Assembly: GCF_002100115.1 (NCBI RefSeq)
Contig: NZ_ANBM01000004.1
Location: 237,643-301,642 of the forward strand
Direction of reading: 5' to 3'
Source of the DNA: Anaerovibrio sp. JC8
GTDB taxonomy: Bacteria; Bacillota; Negativicutes; Selenomonadales; Selenomonadaceae
Length of the DNA: 64,000 nucleotides
A program made the position numbers and the translations under genes. This document shows positions 8,338-18,189 of the stretch, piece after piece. Positions within the stretch are counted from its first letter, which is position 1; every line of letters starts with the position of its first letter. The notes under the pieces are model-generated. The model had not been told where the DNA came from. It was given only the letters and a program-made list of their open reading frames with translations, and did no database searches.

Positions 8338-9970
8338 AAGCCTCCACTAATTTACTTGCCATAAACTGCATTGCTTTGTCATTAGGATGCTTTGCTACAC
8401 CATTATGTTCAACGATATGCTTGTTTCCAGCTTCATCAAGCACGGTGCTATGCAAGCCACACAAATAATTATCATTCTGAATAGACTTCAAGGAAATATA
8501 CTCAGCAGATACTAACTTACAGACTTGCTCCTTGATTTCATCCAGTAAATCATTTTCCCAAAAATTACCATAAACGAATATCCTTTTATCATTGCCAGCC
8601 CGTTCCCTGATATAAGATAACATGTCATAAAAATCATCTACTATAGTGGACATATCCTGAACATTTTCGCCCAGCTGCAAAACGATAAACTTATAACTGC
8701 AAAAATCAAATTTTTCCAATAGCTGAAGTGTCTCATGCCGATCATAACTTTGCATTTCCCACGTTGCAAAATTAAAAACCTCTGGTGTTATTAAAATCTC
8801 GCCACTAAGGCTTTTAGATATAAGATGCACATAATCGGTATCCTTTGCGGAAGCAGCCATTCCCCATTCCCCCCACCAATAACCGCATTTACCATGCAAA
8901 GAAATCGAATTACCGATAACCAGATATTTCTCTTCATTTGTTAAACAATTGTTAAAAATATCATCTTCATATCCATAAACTAGTTTTGCACCGTAATCAC
9001 ATGCTATATCACTTAATTTTAATGAATTAAAACCTTTTGTCGTGATAAGGTAATCTATATCCGGCAAAATATCCAGCGGAAGTTTCCCATTATTGTTGTA
9101 CAGTATAACCCGAGAATAAACATCTCCCTTATATTTATAATCGTTCAATATTTTCTCAATTAATTCCCCATATTTATATGAATCTATAATCAGCAATTGC
9201 TTAGAATTTATCGCCAACAAAAACTGTTTAGATATATGTTGCATCAATATTTTGATTTCATCCGTACTCTCTTCGCCTTGCAAAGATATCAAGTAAATTT
9301 CAAAGCCATTATCTTTCAAACGTCTTAAATCTTTGACAAAATCGGAATTTGTGACCTCATAATCCTTTTTATAATGCTCTTCAATAAAACGACCAACTTC
9401 TTCCAAATTGCGTGGGATAGTCATCGCTTTAATTTTGTCGGTAGGCCAGTACCACCATTTTATTTTCTGCAATTTATCAATTACTGGTTTAGGGAACCTG
9501 TATTTTATTATCTTTGCCGGCGTCCCTGCGACAACCGCGTAAGGCGGAACATCCTTTGTAACCACAGAACGTGCCCCTATACATGCGCCATTACCGATGT
9601 GTACGCCCCCCATGATCGTACAACCAAATCCAATCCATACATCATTACCTATGACAACCTGTTGTTTTTTTCCACCAACTTTGTGATCCAAATAATCCCT
9701 TAAGGGAGCATGATTACTTTCTTTATCAAGTTGTTCCATAGGATATGTAGTTAGTCCTTGAATAGCATGATCCATCCCCAACAAAAACACACTGTCATAC
9801 GATATAGAACAATAATTTCCTACCATAAGATGCGCAGCACTAATCCCCGAATCAAAAAATGATCCACCAATATAACTACCTTTCCCGATTGTTACTATAT
9901 GATTATCATGGAAATAATATTTCCTAATTTTGGATGGAAAGGGTTCTCCTATCAACAATTGGGTTCGCAC
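8321..9970 (-). CDS. Hexapeptide O-acetyltransferase fused to an SGNH hydrolase-like domain
   Basis: 549 residues. Residues 25-160 are a left-handed beta-helix acetyltransferase of the CatB type: hexapeptide repeats, GMDHAI (65-70) carrying the likely catalytic His68, [13 protein letters not shown] and VVAGTPAKIIKYRF. Residues 205-340 are a linking alpha/beta domain shared with the 19998-21026 protein. Residues 348-545 look like an SGNH/GDSL hydrolase: GNSIS (353-357), LGEN (433-436) and AKHPND (526-531). One protein could therefore add and remove acyl groups, or use the SGNH fold as a second acyltransferase. Cytoplasmic by sequence. It is followed by the GT2 gene with overlap. The acceptor is probably an island sugar, which is inference. 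Confidence 0.82.
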   Translation of the reverse strand: MRTQLLIGEPFPSKIRKYYFHDNHIVTIGKGSYIGGSFFDSGISAAHLMVGNYCSISYDSVFLLGMDHAIQGLTTYPMEQLDKESNHAPLRDYLDHKVGGKKQQVVIGNDVWIGFGCTIMGGVHIGNGACIGARSVVTKDVPPYAVVAGTPAKIIKYRFPKPVIDKLQKIKWWYWPTDKIKAMTIPRNLEEVGRFIEEHYKKDYEVTNSDFVKDLRRLKDNGFEIYLISLQGEESTDEIKILMQHISKQFLLAINSKQLLIIDSYKYGELIEKILNDYKYKGDVYSRVILYNNNGKLPLDILPDIDYLITTKGFNSLKLSDIACDYGAKLVYGYEDDIFNNCLTNEEKYLVIGNSISLHGKCGYWWGEWGMAASAKDTDYVHLISKSLSGEILITPEVFNFATWEMQSYDRHETLQLLEKFDFCSYKFIVLQLGENVQDMSTIVDDFYDMLSYIRERAGNDKRIFVYGNFWENDLLDEIKEQVCKLVSAEYISLKSIQNDNYLCGLHSTVLDEAGNKHIVEHNGVAKHPNDKAMQFMASKLVEAYGYER

Positions 9971-9990
9971 ATAATCACCTCAATTTGATT

Positions 9991-11163
9991 TCACAAATCT
10001 ACTCCAGTCAATTCACTAATTTCATCTAATATCTTACGGAATGAAAAATGTGTCTGTACATATTCATTACAACGCAATACCATATGTTTGCGCCACGACT
10101 CGTCCGCAAGCACCTTTTTGCATAATTCCCTTGCCTCATACTTATTATTAAAGACTGGAAATAAGTCTTTTGGAAAGCACTTGTCATAATCTTTGTGGTA
10201 ATCAGAAACCAAGCATGCACTACTGTTTAATATATCTAAAACTCGCCAAGGAAATCCATTGACCGCCTGAATGTGGCCAATACATATTCCAATCTTGGAA
10301 GAGTTGTATGCATCCATATTTTCTTTAAAACTTTTCACAATTTGATTGGAATAACAAAGCATTAACTCCGTCTGATAGTAATAATCCGTAGCCCAGTTTC
10401 CTGACCCGTATAAATCAAGTCCCAAATCAGCAACCTCAGCTAAAATGCCAATTCTATTTTCATCACTTAACTCCATCCGAAGTGCAGCAGGAAAAAAATG
10501 ATTAATTACTTTTTCTGACCTAATTATATTTTGCCTAATAAGATCATGCACTTCAGAATATGGGTGCTTTTTAAAATATCGTATAGCCAAACGAAATTCA
10601 TTACGCTCTTCGTCAGTAGGATTAGTTGACAAAAATGAGTTTACCTCTGTATGCGTCAAGCGGTTGCTATAGTTCATAAACTTGCTGGCAATATAAACTA
10701 TATTGGATTTTTTCTCTTTTTCTTCAGGGGTAATCATTGAAAATGGATGACATTCACCAATTTGATAATCTTTTACACCTATTTTCCTCAAATATTCTAC
10801 ACTGTCTTCTGAAACGCAGAAAAAATATCTGTCTGGATGAGCCTTTATTTTTGATAAATTAGGCCAATATAGGTATGAATCGGATGCATAAATCAAAATT
10901 GGGCAGTCCACGATCTCACTTAAATCCCAAAAGGCAAAATTAAAAATAATGCAGATATCTGGGTTAAATTCCTTCAGCCCAACCACCACATCTTCTTGAA
11001 TTACGTCCGGCCAATCAACAAAATTACATTGCCTATGAGCTGTATACGCTACTTGATGCCCTGCAGCTTCAAACGCACGAATAAACGATTCATACCAAGG
11101 ACCAATTTTAGTATTAGTCACTCCATAATCCGGCCCTGCAAACATCGCCATAAAAACTTTCAT
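9991..11163 (-). CDS. CgeB-like GT-B glycosyltransferase
   Basis: 390-residue protein resembling the CgeB / Glyco_trans_1_2 group. It starts with a Rossmann-type strand (MKVFMAMFAGPD) and has an acidic middle half. The C-terminal half has the typical AYNSSKIGICIG, GFPWRVLDILNSSACLVSDY and FSFRKILDEI sequence, the region where such enzymes bind nucleotide sugars. Donor and acceptor are unknown. A second, more distant member is at 25261-26439. It follows the FdtB-like aminotransferase by 39 bases in the same operon, so it is a candidate for transferring the amino sugar. Confidence 0.75.
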   Translation of the reverse strand: MKVFMAMFAGPDYGVTNTKIGPWYESFIRAFEAAGHQVAYTAHRQCNFVDWPDVIQEDVVVGLKEFNPDICIIFNFAFWDLSEIVDCPILIYASDSYLYWPNLSKIKAHPDRYFFCVSEDSVEYLRKIGVKDYQIGECHPFSMITPEEKEKKSNIVYIASKFMNYSNRLTHTEVNSFLSTNPTDEERNEFRLAIRYFKKHPYSEVHDLIRQNIIRSEKVINHFFPAALRMELSDENRIGILAEVADLGLDLYGSGNWATDYYYQTELMLCYSNQIVKSFKENMDAYNSSKIGICIGHIQAVNGFPWRVLDILNSSACLVSDYHKDYDKCFPKDLFPVFNNKYEARELCKKVLADESWRKHMVLRCNEYVQTHFSFRKILDEISELTGVDL

Positions 11164-11202
11164 TCTGCCATCCCATCCATTCTCTTTTTGACTGCAAATT
11201 CT

Positions 11203-12300
11203 TTATACGAAACTGTTAATCATCTTAATAACATAGCCTATTTCTTCATCCGTCATACCATAATACATTGGCAGGCTAAGCTGTGTAGCTGATATTTCCT
11301 CAGCAACAGGATAATCACCTTTTGTGAAGCCTAAATCCTTATAGCATTCCTGCATATGCATTGGAATAGGATAATGCTTATTAGTGCAGATACCAGCTTC
11401 ATTCAGCCATTTTTCCAATTCATCCCTACGCTTGCACCTTATTCCAAAAATATGCCACACTGGAACAGTATACTCTGGAACATATGGCAAAATTATCTCT
11501 GGATTATCAATACCATCCATATACAATTTAGCAATACGTCTACGTTCCTTATTCATCTTATTCAAATAGGGAAGTTTAGCCGTCAGGAAAGCTGCCTGTA
11601 ATTCATCGAGTCGGGAGTTATTGCCTTTATAAATGTGATGATATTTGTAATCTGAACCATAGTTCCCAAGGGCCCTTACCTTATCAGCTATGTCCTTGTT
11701 ATTTGTAATTACTGCACCGGCATCGCCTAATGCTCCTAGATTTTTACCAGGATAAAAACTAAAGCCAGCTCCATCGCCAAATGTGCCAATTGAATGTCCT
11801 TTATAGGTTGCACCATGTGCTTGTGCACAGTCTTCTACCACAAATAAATTATATGTTTTAGCCAAGTCCATTATCGGATCCATATCACACGCCTGGCCAT
11901 ACAAATGTACTGGCATAATAGCTTTGGTTTTATCTGTTATAGCAGGCTCAATGCGAGTTACATCAATATTAAAAGTTCTGATATCAGGCTCAACAAATAC
12001 AGGGTTAGCTCCAACATAAGTCACTGCCAAAGCAGTTGCAATGTAGGTATTTGACGGCACAATTACTTCGTCACCTTCACCAATGCCTAAAGCCTTTAAA
12101 GACAACATCAAGGCATCAAGGCCATTACCTACGCCTACGCAATATTTAGAATTACAAAACTCCGCAAAAGACGTTTCAAAGGCCTCATCTTCTATGCCCT
12201 CTATATACCAAGAACGGCTAAAAACACGATCAAACGCTTTCCTTAATTCTCCGTCTAATTCGCATTCCATAGGTTTAAAACTAACAAATGGCACTTTCAT
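11203..12300 (-). CDS. fdtB: DegT/DnrJ/EryC1 sugar aminotransferase (FdtB/QdtB-like)
   Basis: PLP-dependent nucleotide-sugar aminotransferase of normal length (365 residues). The internal-aldimine lysine is K186 in [22 protein letters not shown] is at 156-164, and [16 protein letters not shown] near residue 60 is the family phosphate-binding region. With the FdtA-like 3,4-ketoisomerase upstream it should aminate dTDP-3-keto-6-deoxyhexose at C3, giving dTDP-3-amino-3,6-dideoxy-galactose or -glucose. The exact epimer cannot be assigned, so the symbol is a best guess. ATG at 12300, preceded by GGAGG, 20 bases after the LuxE-LuxC gene. Confidence 0.85.
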   Translation of the reverse strand: MKVPFVSFKPMECELDGELRKAFDRVFSRSWYIEGIEDEAFETSFAEFCNSKYCVGVGNGLDALMLSLKALGIGEGDEVIVPSNTYIATALAVTYVGANPVFVEPDIRTFNIDVTRIEPAITDKTKAIMPVHLYGQACDMDPIMDLAKTYNLFVVEDCAQAHGATYKGHSIGTFGDGAGFSFYPGKNLGALGDAGAVITNNKDIADKVRALGNYGSDYKYHHIYKGNNSRLDELQAAFLTAKLPYLNKMNKERRRIAKLYMDGIDNPEIILPYVPEYTVPVWHIFGIRCKRRDELEKWLNEAGICTNKHYPIPMHMQECYKDLGFTKGDYPVAEEISATQLSLPMYYGMTDEEIGYVIKMINSFV

Positions 12301-12321
12301 GCTCTAAGTGTCCTCCATTGA

Positions 12322-14805
12322 TTACGCCATTGGGCCGCCCAGTGTATTCCACTTAACAAGCCTATCTATAATAAACATACCATCCCAAGGAGACTCAAAA
12401 TTTAACATTTTACCTGGTAGCGGAAACCTTATTGCTCCACGCTGAACCGCCTTATTAGCAAACTCCAACGCCTTATCCCCATTTGCCGCCAGGCCAATTG
12501 TTTGTGTATCTTCGCTGACATATTCCAATACATCACTTATTTTGTCCACTGCATGTACAAATACCACCCTGGAATAAACTGGCTTGTTCAGGGCAGGTTC
12601 ATCATCATAAAGTACTGTCCATACAGACTCATTATCTCCAAAAACTTTGCCCTTAAAGTCGTAAATTCCTCTAGCCGAATGAACCGCAACAAACTCCTCC
12701 GCCGTCATTTGGCCTTTCTTAATCTGTTTGGATACTTTGTCCATGCCAACAGCCAAATATGATGCAAACTCCTCAGGTGATACATTGTCTCCTTTTTCCA
12801 CAAATACATTATGAGCTGAAGCACAGCCTGTCTGATCAAATACGCTGGCATCAACAGCAATTTTTCTGGCCAATTTTCTAGCCTTGCGCTCATCTAATAT
12901 AGCCTCTTTAGCCACTACTGAAAAGGAGATTTTGGGTCCCATAATAATATCTTCACAATCATACTTGGAAGGTAATGCTGCTACCGTACCCACAGCCTCG
13001 GCACCGCCCCAAGCTATGCGTGCATCTGCCATCACAGACATTTGCTTATTGGCTTTTGGGTCACTATGGTCAAAGAACACCACGGCAATTGTCTTCAATA
13101 TGTCGTCACCACATACTTCGTAGCCACCACGAGTTACGAACTTTGTTCCTTTGAACGCCGAAACCAAAGACTCAAATGACCCTTTATCACGGCTTGATAC
13201 CCGCAAAAGATTTACATTCTTTGCCAAAATACTCTGTATTAGCACAAACATCCCCAAGACCTGAACATTGCCGGCCAACCAATGGCAAACCAAACCGCGG
13301 GATGTGGCTCTCAACAGCCTGATACCATTATCATCCAAAGAAACAAAGCCATCACTGTATAAACGATTTCCACGCAAGCCATCGTTGGCAATGCGCATTA
13401 AATTATCTGGTGAACACCATGATACAAGAAATTGCATACCCTGTTGTTGATTTTGTTCCAACGAATGCATCTGCTCCAACCATTTATCAGCTACGACAGC
13501 TATCAACCCAATAAGAGCATCAACAGGCTGCTCCCGCAGCCATGCCAACTGATTCCGTAAGCGTGTTTCCACATTTTTTATAGCCTCAGTGGCTGTCTTT
13601 TCTGCAAATTGTCTTTGTCCATCGTAGAACATATGAAATTTAGGCTGATCACTATCATTATTGGTATTAGCATTATTTTGACCAGTAAACTTCAGCTTGC
13701 TGGATAAAATATCACCGCATCCCCGTATTTCCGCTTTTTTTAATCTGCCTATCACCTTAAATCTGGTGCCATCACGACCATACTTGCAAGAGCCATCTAC
13801 CAGTACACCAATATCATCGGTGAGAACCACATTTCCCGGATAAGAATGAGGTATAGGAGTAACAAACTCCAAAAGTCCCTCGTCACCTTGAGACAACACC
13901 TCTTTTGTAATCACATCTCGTACAATAACTTCTGAATACAACGGGGCATGCTTACATCCACATGGGCAATCAGGATAGTTAAGGCCCATCTGTTCTGTAA
14001 AGCCGTAAATATCAATAATATCCTTTTCATCTACTCCAAATAACTTGGCTGCCAAGCTATTAAACTCTGACTTTGATATCTTTTCACTTTCCAGCTTTTT
14101 CCAGCCACCAATATGAATAACTTTAGAGCCAGGTGGAAGCTGAAAAGATATTCCCTGTTCCGTCAACGGCCTAATAACCTCTGAATATAAAATATAGGTA
14201 AATCCAAATACAACTGCACTTTGTCCTTGCAGCGTATTAATAAATTCCTTAATTCCTTTAATATCAAAGTAATACTGGCGATTATCATTTACTTTAAGAA
14301 AATAACCTACTTCAGAAGCGAAATTCAGATATCCGCTTACAGCAGCATATCTTGCTCCCAAAATCTCCCTAAAGCCCGCCATAGGATCAACATCCATAAC
14401 CAAGAATGGTTTGCGTTCGTTGCCAATATAATCGCCTACAACTTTTATCATGGACCTGGCCTGTCGCTTTGCGGTTATGGCATCCACTGGTATGCTGCTG
14501 GGAATTCCGGATGTGGCTGATGATTGCAATGTCAGCTTGATGTTTCCTCTTGGCACACTGTTAAGGCTTGCACCAAGTTCTTTGAACACACTCACCTGAA
14601 CTGGGGGGATATCAGCTAATTCCCCCTTAAACCCATGTGGTGCAAATCTTTTGTTATCACAAAACTTACGATAAAGTTCATTATTATCGTAATGAAAACA
14701 TAGTTCTTCCAAAAGAGCATTATAAAAGCTTCCTTCCGATTGTTTTTCAGCTTCTTCAAAGGCAAAAGGAGCTTTTTTTGCTAATTCATCAGTTAAAAAA
14801 CCCAT
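12322..14805 (-). CDS. LuxE-LuxC fusion: acyl-protein synthetase and acyl reductase
   Basis: 827-residue fusion of the two enzymes that are separate in bacterial bioluminescence. Residues 1-375 match LuxE acyl-protein synthetases: SSATSG (95-100), YGFTEQMG (267-274), a CPCGC cluster (280-284) and EIRGC with Cys363, the equivalent of the acylated LuxE cysteine. Residues about 405-800 match LuxC acyl reductases (aldehyde-dehydrogenase fold) with likely active-site Cys661 in DQTGCASAH. The expected chemistry is activation of a carboxylic acid, transfer to cysteine, then NADPH reduction to an aldehyde. It starts 1 base after the iron alcohol dehydrogenase stop. No luciferase (LuxAB) is present, so the acyl chain is presumably destined for the glycan; that is inference. 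Confidence 0.85.
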   Translation of the reverse strand: MGFLTDELAKKAPFAFEEAEKQSEGSFYNALLEELCFHYDNNELYRKFCDNKRFAPHGFKGELADIPPVQVSVFKELGASLNSVPRGNIKLTLQSSATSGIPSSIPVDAITAKRQARSMIKVVGDYIGNERKPFLVMDVDPMAGFREILGARYAAVSGYLNFASEVGYFLKVNDNRQYYFDIKGIKEFINTLQGQSAVVFGFTYILYSEVIRPLTEQGISFQLPPGSKVIHIGGWKKLESEKISKSEFNSLAAKLFGVDEKDIIDIYGFTEQMGLNYPDCPCGCKHAPLYSEVIVRDVITKEVLSQGDEGLLEFVTPIPHSYPGNVVLTDDIGVLVDGSCKYGRDGTRFKVIGRLKKAEIRGCGDILSSKLKFTGQNNANTNNDSDQPKFHMFYDGQRQFAEKTATEAIKNVETRLRNQLAWLREQPVDALIGLIAVVADKWLEQMHSLEQNQQQGMQFLVSWCSPDNLMRIANDGLRGNRLYSDGFVSLDDNGIRLLRATSRGLVCHWLAGNVQVLGMFVLIQSILAKNVNLLRVSSRDKGSFESLVSAFKGTKFVTRGGYEVCGDDILKTIAVVFFDHSDPKANKQMSVMADARIAWGGAEAVGTVAALPSKYDCEDIIMGPKISFSVVAKEAILDERKARKLARKIAVDASVFDQTGCASAHNVFVEKGDNVSPEEFASYLAVGMDKVSKQIKKGQMTAEEFVAVHSARGIYDFKGKVFGDNESVWTVLYDDEPALNKPVYSRVVFVHAVDKISDVLEYVSEDTQTIGLAANGDKALEFANKAVQRGAIRFPLPGKMLNFESPWDGMFIIDRLVKWNTLGGPMA

Positions 14806-14806
14806 A

Positions 14807-15931
14807 CTATATTATCTCCACCAATTTTTTAAGATATTCTTCGGACATAGGTACAGGGTTTCCCTTGCCGCCTTGGTCATTCCTAATACGCTCGCATAAA
14901 TCCTTTTGTTTAACCAAATCAGCCAATAGTCGTTTAAGGTTCATTCTATCATCAGCTATACCGGATATTGTTAGCAGTTTCTCAATAAACGACTGCAACT
15001 GGGAATAGTCAGAGAACCCTGCTCTGCGGGAAATCTTTTCATATTTTGCAGCAATAGTATCAATCTCTGCATTCAGGACCATAACCCCTGATAAAAGCAA
15101 CCCTATTGCTTCACCATGACTAAATCCGTGGTCAGTTAATTGATGAGCAACACCATGGGCTGCACCTACAATACAATGATTTTGAACCAAACCGCCCAAA
15201 TAACCGGCATACATAAGTCTCTCAAAATCAATATTTTTCCCGTCTGCCAGTAACTTCTCCAATTCCGAATGTAATATTGAAAGTCCTGTTTCAGCCATTA
15301 CATCTATAAAGGAATTATTAATTACAGAAACATATCCTTCCACTATGTGGGCCATAGCATCCAAAGCAGAGGCAACCAAAAGCCGTTTTGGTGTTTGTTC
15401 TACATAACGCTTATCATAAGCAAGGATCTCTGGCTGCATATCATGCATAACCACCATGTCCTTTGAGTGAGTATTGTGGTCTACAAAAACCGCTGCCGAT
15501 GACACTTCTGCCCCACTGCCTATAGTGGTTGGTGCAACGATGAATTTAGTCTTAAATACATTCCCTGTTAGTCTGGTTTCACCCGAAACATAATATGGGC
15601 ACTCCAAAAATAAGCGACATATTTTGGCACCGTCAATTACTGAGCCACCACCAACAGCTATTATAGTATCAGGTCTAAATTCTTCCAACTGTCCTATGGT
15701 ACCTGCAAGTCCGGCTATATCAGGCTCACCATTCCAACTGCGATCAAAGAATTGTATTGATTTTTTTCTAAAAGTCTCTTTGAATAAATCCTGATCTTTA
15801 AATGATTTACCGTGAATAACGGCAATTTTAACAGCAGGATAATTATAAAGACCCTGTACCGACTTTTCCCCAGTGAGTATTACTGGCGTACGCAAAACAT
15901 ATTGATTATAAAATCCCTGTGGTTGCCACAT
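14807..15931 (-). CDS. Iron-containing alcohol dehydrogenase
   Basis: 374-residue Fe-ADH. GGGSVIDGAK (94-103) binds the NAD(P) pyrophosphate. The metal ligands are all present: D191 and H195 in ALDAMAHIVEGY, H259 in GAAHGVAH and H272 in SHGEA. It would interconvert an aldehyde and an alcohol. It lies between the acyl-AMP ligase and the LuxE-LuxC fusion, 12 bases and 1 base away, so it is well placed to reduce the aldehyde made by the LuxC domain. Other uses, such as polyol oxidation for the CDP-alcohol module, cannot be excluded. The start codon is ATG at 15931. Confidence 0.88.
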   Translation of the reverse strand: MWQPQGFYNQYVLRTPVILTGEKSVQGLYNYPAVKIAVIHGKSFKDQDLFKETFRKKSIQFFDRSWNGEPDIAGLAGTIGQLEEFRPDTIIAVGGGSVIDGAKICRLFLECPYYVSGETRLTGNVFKTKFIVAPTTIGSGAEVSSAAVFVDHNTHSKDMVVMHDMQPEILAYDKRYVEQTPKRLLVASALDAMAHIVEGYVSVINNSFIDVMAETGLSILHSELEKLLADGKNIDFERLMYAGYLGGLVQNHCIVGAAHGVAHQLTDHGFSHGEAIGLLLSGVMVLNAEIDTIAAKYEKISRRAGFSDYSQLQSFIEKLLTISGIADDRMNLKRLLADLVKQKDLCERIRNDQGGKGNPVPMSEEYLKKLVEII

Positions 15932-15943
15932 AATAATCCTTTC

Positions 15944-17398
15944 CTATTTCCCTGTCAAAGCAAGCCGCTGAATTTTTCCAGAGGAGGTTTTTGGAATAAC
16001 ATCTATCTGCTCATAAATTGCTGGGTGCTTGTAGCCTTCCAAGCGGTTCCCTATAAGAACATCCATGTGCTCACCAGTAAGTTTTTCCGGTGATTCTGTC
16101 ACGACAAAGGCTTTGACCACTTCTCCCAATATTCCTGCAGGATCAGTAACACCAATACAGGCACAATCCTCCACAAAATCCATACTATTTAAAACTTCCT
16201 CGATTTCTATAGGGCTAACTTTTTTTCCACCAACATTAATAAGCTCCTTTTTGCGGCTTTTTAAACAAAGGTAGCCATCCTCACGCAAACTTCCCCAATC
16301 GCCAGTACGGAAAGCATCTCCCCAAAAAGACTCCGTTGGAGGCAAGTCAAGATACCCTATCGTCACGGCATCGCCACTGACACAAATTTCCCCCTCCTGT
16401 TCCGGAGGAAGCTGACGCCCTAACTCATCCCTAACTGTGATAATCATATTAGGGCTTTCTTTACCTACAGTATCCAAATACTCTGCATCATCATGAAATT
16501 CCATAAATGCACTACGAGAAGCTTCAGTTAAGCCATAATGCATACAAAGCCTGGTATTGGGCAATAGGTCCATCAATAGGTGCTTATCCTCCAATGACAT
16601 AGGAGCTGAACCAATCTCAATGTAATGTATATTATCCTTATATTTTTCAAGTTCATCACCGCTTAACTTCTTGAGCAAGGCCCAACTGGCAGGCACCATA
16701 CCAAAGCCATTGACCCTATATTCCCCCATAAAACGATAAAATCTTTTTATGTTGGCAAAACTCCCCAGCAAAACCAAGGTTTGTCCATTAGAAAGAGCAC
16801 ATTTCATCCGATTCAAACCAAAAGAATGCGCAATTGGCAACGCCAACATCTCCACATCATCGGTAGTATTTTTAATAAACGCATTAATATTTCTGGCAGC
16901 AGCCGCTATATTTCGATGAGAAAGTTGTACCCCCTTTGGTTCACCTGTAGTACCCGTAGTAAAGATTATATCAGCCACTGAATCAAGACTCGGAAATTCA
17001 ATTTGTTCCTCGTTTGTAATCTTTTCCTCACCAATAAAATCGGTGAAAAACGCCGTTGGCAACTCTTCCTCATTTGAGAAACCAACTACCAAGGCAGGGC
17101 AAATTTTCTCCTTAATCAGAGCATAACGCTTTGCATTTGTATCTGGAGCAATTGGTACAGCCACTGCTTCAAGAAGATGGCAAGCAAAATACACCGCCAC
17201 AAATTCAATTTGCTTATCAGCCGCCAAAATAACCTTACTGCTTCTTTCAATGTGGTAACGCTCAACCAACACTTTCCTAGCATATATAATCTCACCCAAC
17301 AGTCCTCCATATGTCAAACTGCTTTTACCATTTTGTAAGGCTACCTTGTCCCTTTTTTTCAGGCCAAAAATAAAGACCTGCTCTACAATAGAGTTCAC
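15944..17398 (-). CDS. AMP-dependent acyl ligase (ANL superfamily)
   Basis: 484-residue adenylate-forming ligase that activates a carboxylic acid as acyl-AMP and loads a thiol. Motifs in order: TTGTTGEPKG (147-156), YGLTEASR, RTGDWG and the C-terminal lysine motif KTSSGKIQR. Length is typical for ligases that serve a stand-alone carrier protein. Its start overlaps the stop of the acyl carrier protein gene by 4 bases (ATGA), strongly suggesting that it charges that ACP. Campylobacter flagellin-glycosylation loci also carry an activating ligase and ACPs, which supports a role in acylating an amino sugar. Substrate unknown; the motifs do not distinguish fatty, hydroxy or amino acid. Confidence 0.88.
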   Translation of the reverse strand: MNSIVEQVFIFGLKKRDKVALQNGKSSLTYGGLLGEIIYARKVLVERYHIERSSKVILAADKQIEFVAVYFACHLLEAVAVPIAPDTNAKRYALIKEKICPALVVGFSNEEELPTAFFTDFIGEEKITNEEQIEFPSLDSVADIIFTTGTTGEPKGVQLSHRNIAAAARNINAFIKNTTDDVEMLALPIAHSFGLNRMKCALSNGQTLVLLGSFANIKRFYRFMGEYRVNGFGMVPASWALLKKLSGDELEKYKDNIHYIEIGSAPMSLEDKHLLMDLLPNTRLCMHYGLTEASRSAFMEFHDDAEYLDTVGKESPNMIITVRDELGRQLPPEQEGEICVSGDAVTIGYLDLPPTESFWGDAFRTGDWGSLREDGYLCLKSRKKELINVGGKKVSPIEIEEVLNSMDFVEDCACIGVTDPAGILGEVVKAFVVTESPEKLTGEHMDVLIGNRLEGYKHPAIYEQIDVIPKTSSGKIQRLALTGK

Positions 17399-17634
17399 TT
17401 TCCTGCCCTCTCCTCAGTGGCACTAACAATATCACTGACATCCTCCAAATCCATCATTACATCTGGTGTAAAACGGAAACCAAACTCCTTCTCTATAGCA
17501 GCAATAATATGAATGTGATGCAAAGAATCCCATTCCACCAAATCACCAATTGCTGTGTCATCATTAATATTCTCTACTGATACCCCAAGAATACCCGCAA
17601 TAATGTTCTTTACTTTAGTATCTAAACTATCCAT
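17395..17634 (-). CDS. Acyl carrier protein
   Basis: 79-residue, acidic, four-helix carrier protein. The phosphopantetheine site is Ser37 in EWDSLHHI. A 4'-phosphopantetheinyl transferase from elsewhere in the genome would activate it. ATG at 17634 has AGGAGG upstream. It overlaps the acyl ligase gene by 4 bases and follows the GNAT gene by 12 bases, so it probably receives an acyl group from the ligase and hands it to the GNAT enzyme or the LuxE-LuxC fusion. It is an island-dedicated ACP, not the fatty-acid-synthesis one, judging by context. Confidence 0.92.
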   Translation of the reverse strand: MDSLDTKVKNIIAGILGVSVENINDDTAIGDLVEWDSLHHIHIIAAIEKEFGFRFTPDVMMDLEDVSDIVSATEERAGK

Positions 17635-17646
17635 AAAATATTCCTC

Positions 17647-18189
17647 CTAATCTCTATATATAAGTGCTTCTACTTCCCCTTTATATTTGGGGAATTCACT
17701 CTTATAAGCAATACCATATTTTACCCAACGATCCAATTCCCCATCATATTCAGGTTCTTTGAAGTGCATACCAACTGCCTCACTGATATTCAGCGATGGA
17801 GTATTGTCCACATGGACATCACCATATAACTCCTCCAAACCTAGTATATTATAGGCAAATTCCATAGACAGCAACACTGCCTCAAAGGTTTGAAAAGGAT
17901 TGCCTATCATCAATAAACGCCCTAAATGTCCTGTCTTCTCTTTAATATCATAAATGCCAACTGTACCTATCTTTTTTCCATCTAACGCTTCAGCAATGAA
18001 GAAATAATCTCCTTCAGAATTTTGCTGTTTTTTAATCCAGGCAATCTGCTTATCTATATTGGCTTCAACCGTATGAAGAAATTTATTTTTTTCCTTATCT
18101 TGGCGAATCTCCACCGAAAACTGAGCATCATTCTCTGTTATGGAGCGAATTTGCACATATCGTCCCTTAAGGATTTTCTCACACATCAT
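17647..18189 (-). CDS. GNAT family N-acyltransferase (RimJ/RimL-like)
   Basis: Acyltransferase of the RimJ/PseH type. It shows LKGRYVQIRSIT at the N-terminus, a GTVGIYDI central strand, the GRLLMIGNPFQT region in the place of the acyl-CoA pyrophosphate loop, and ELYGDVHVDN followed by a late N-x-x-S segment. It probably acylates the amino group of the 3-amino-3,6-dideoxyhexose. I place the start at ATG 18189, 6 bases after AAAGGTG; the in-frame GTG at 18198 has no ribosome site. The start overlaps the FdtA-like gene by 11 bases, so the two are coupled. An acyl-ACP donor is possible given the ACP gene directly downstream. Confidence 0.82.
   Translation of the reverse strand: MMCEKILKGRYVQIRSITENDAQFSVEIRQDKEKNKFLHTVEANIDKQIAWIKKQQNSEGDYFFIAEALDGKKIGTVGIYDIKEKTGHLGRLLMIGNPFQTFEAVLLSMEFAYNILGLEELYGDVHVDNTPSLNISEAVGMHFKEPEYDGELDRWVKYGIAYKSEFPKYKGEVEALIYRD

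Noticed and set aside
12322..14805. Bioluminescence operon (lux)
   Set aside because: LuxE and LuxC domains are present, but no luciferase genes; the context is sugar modification.
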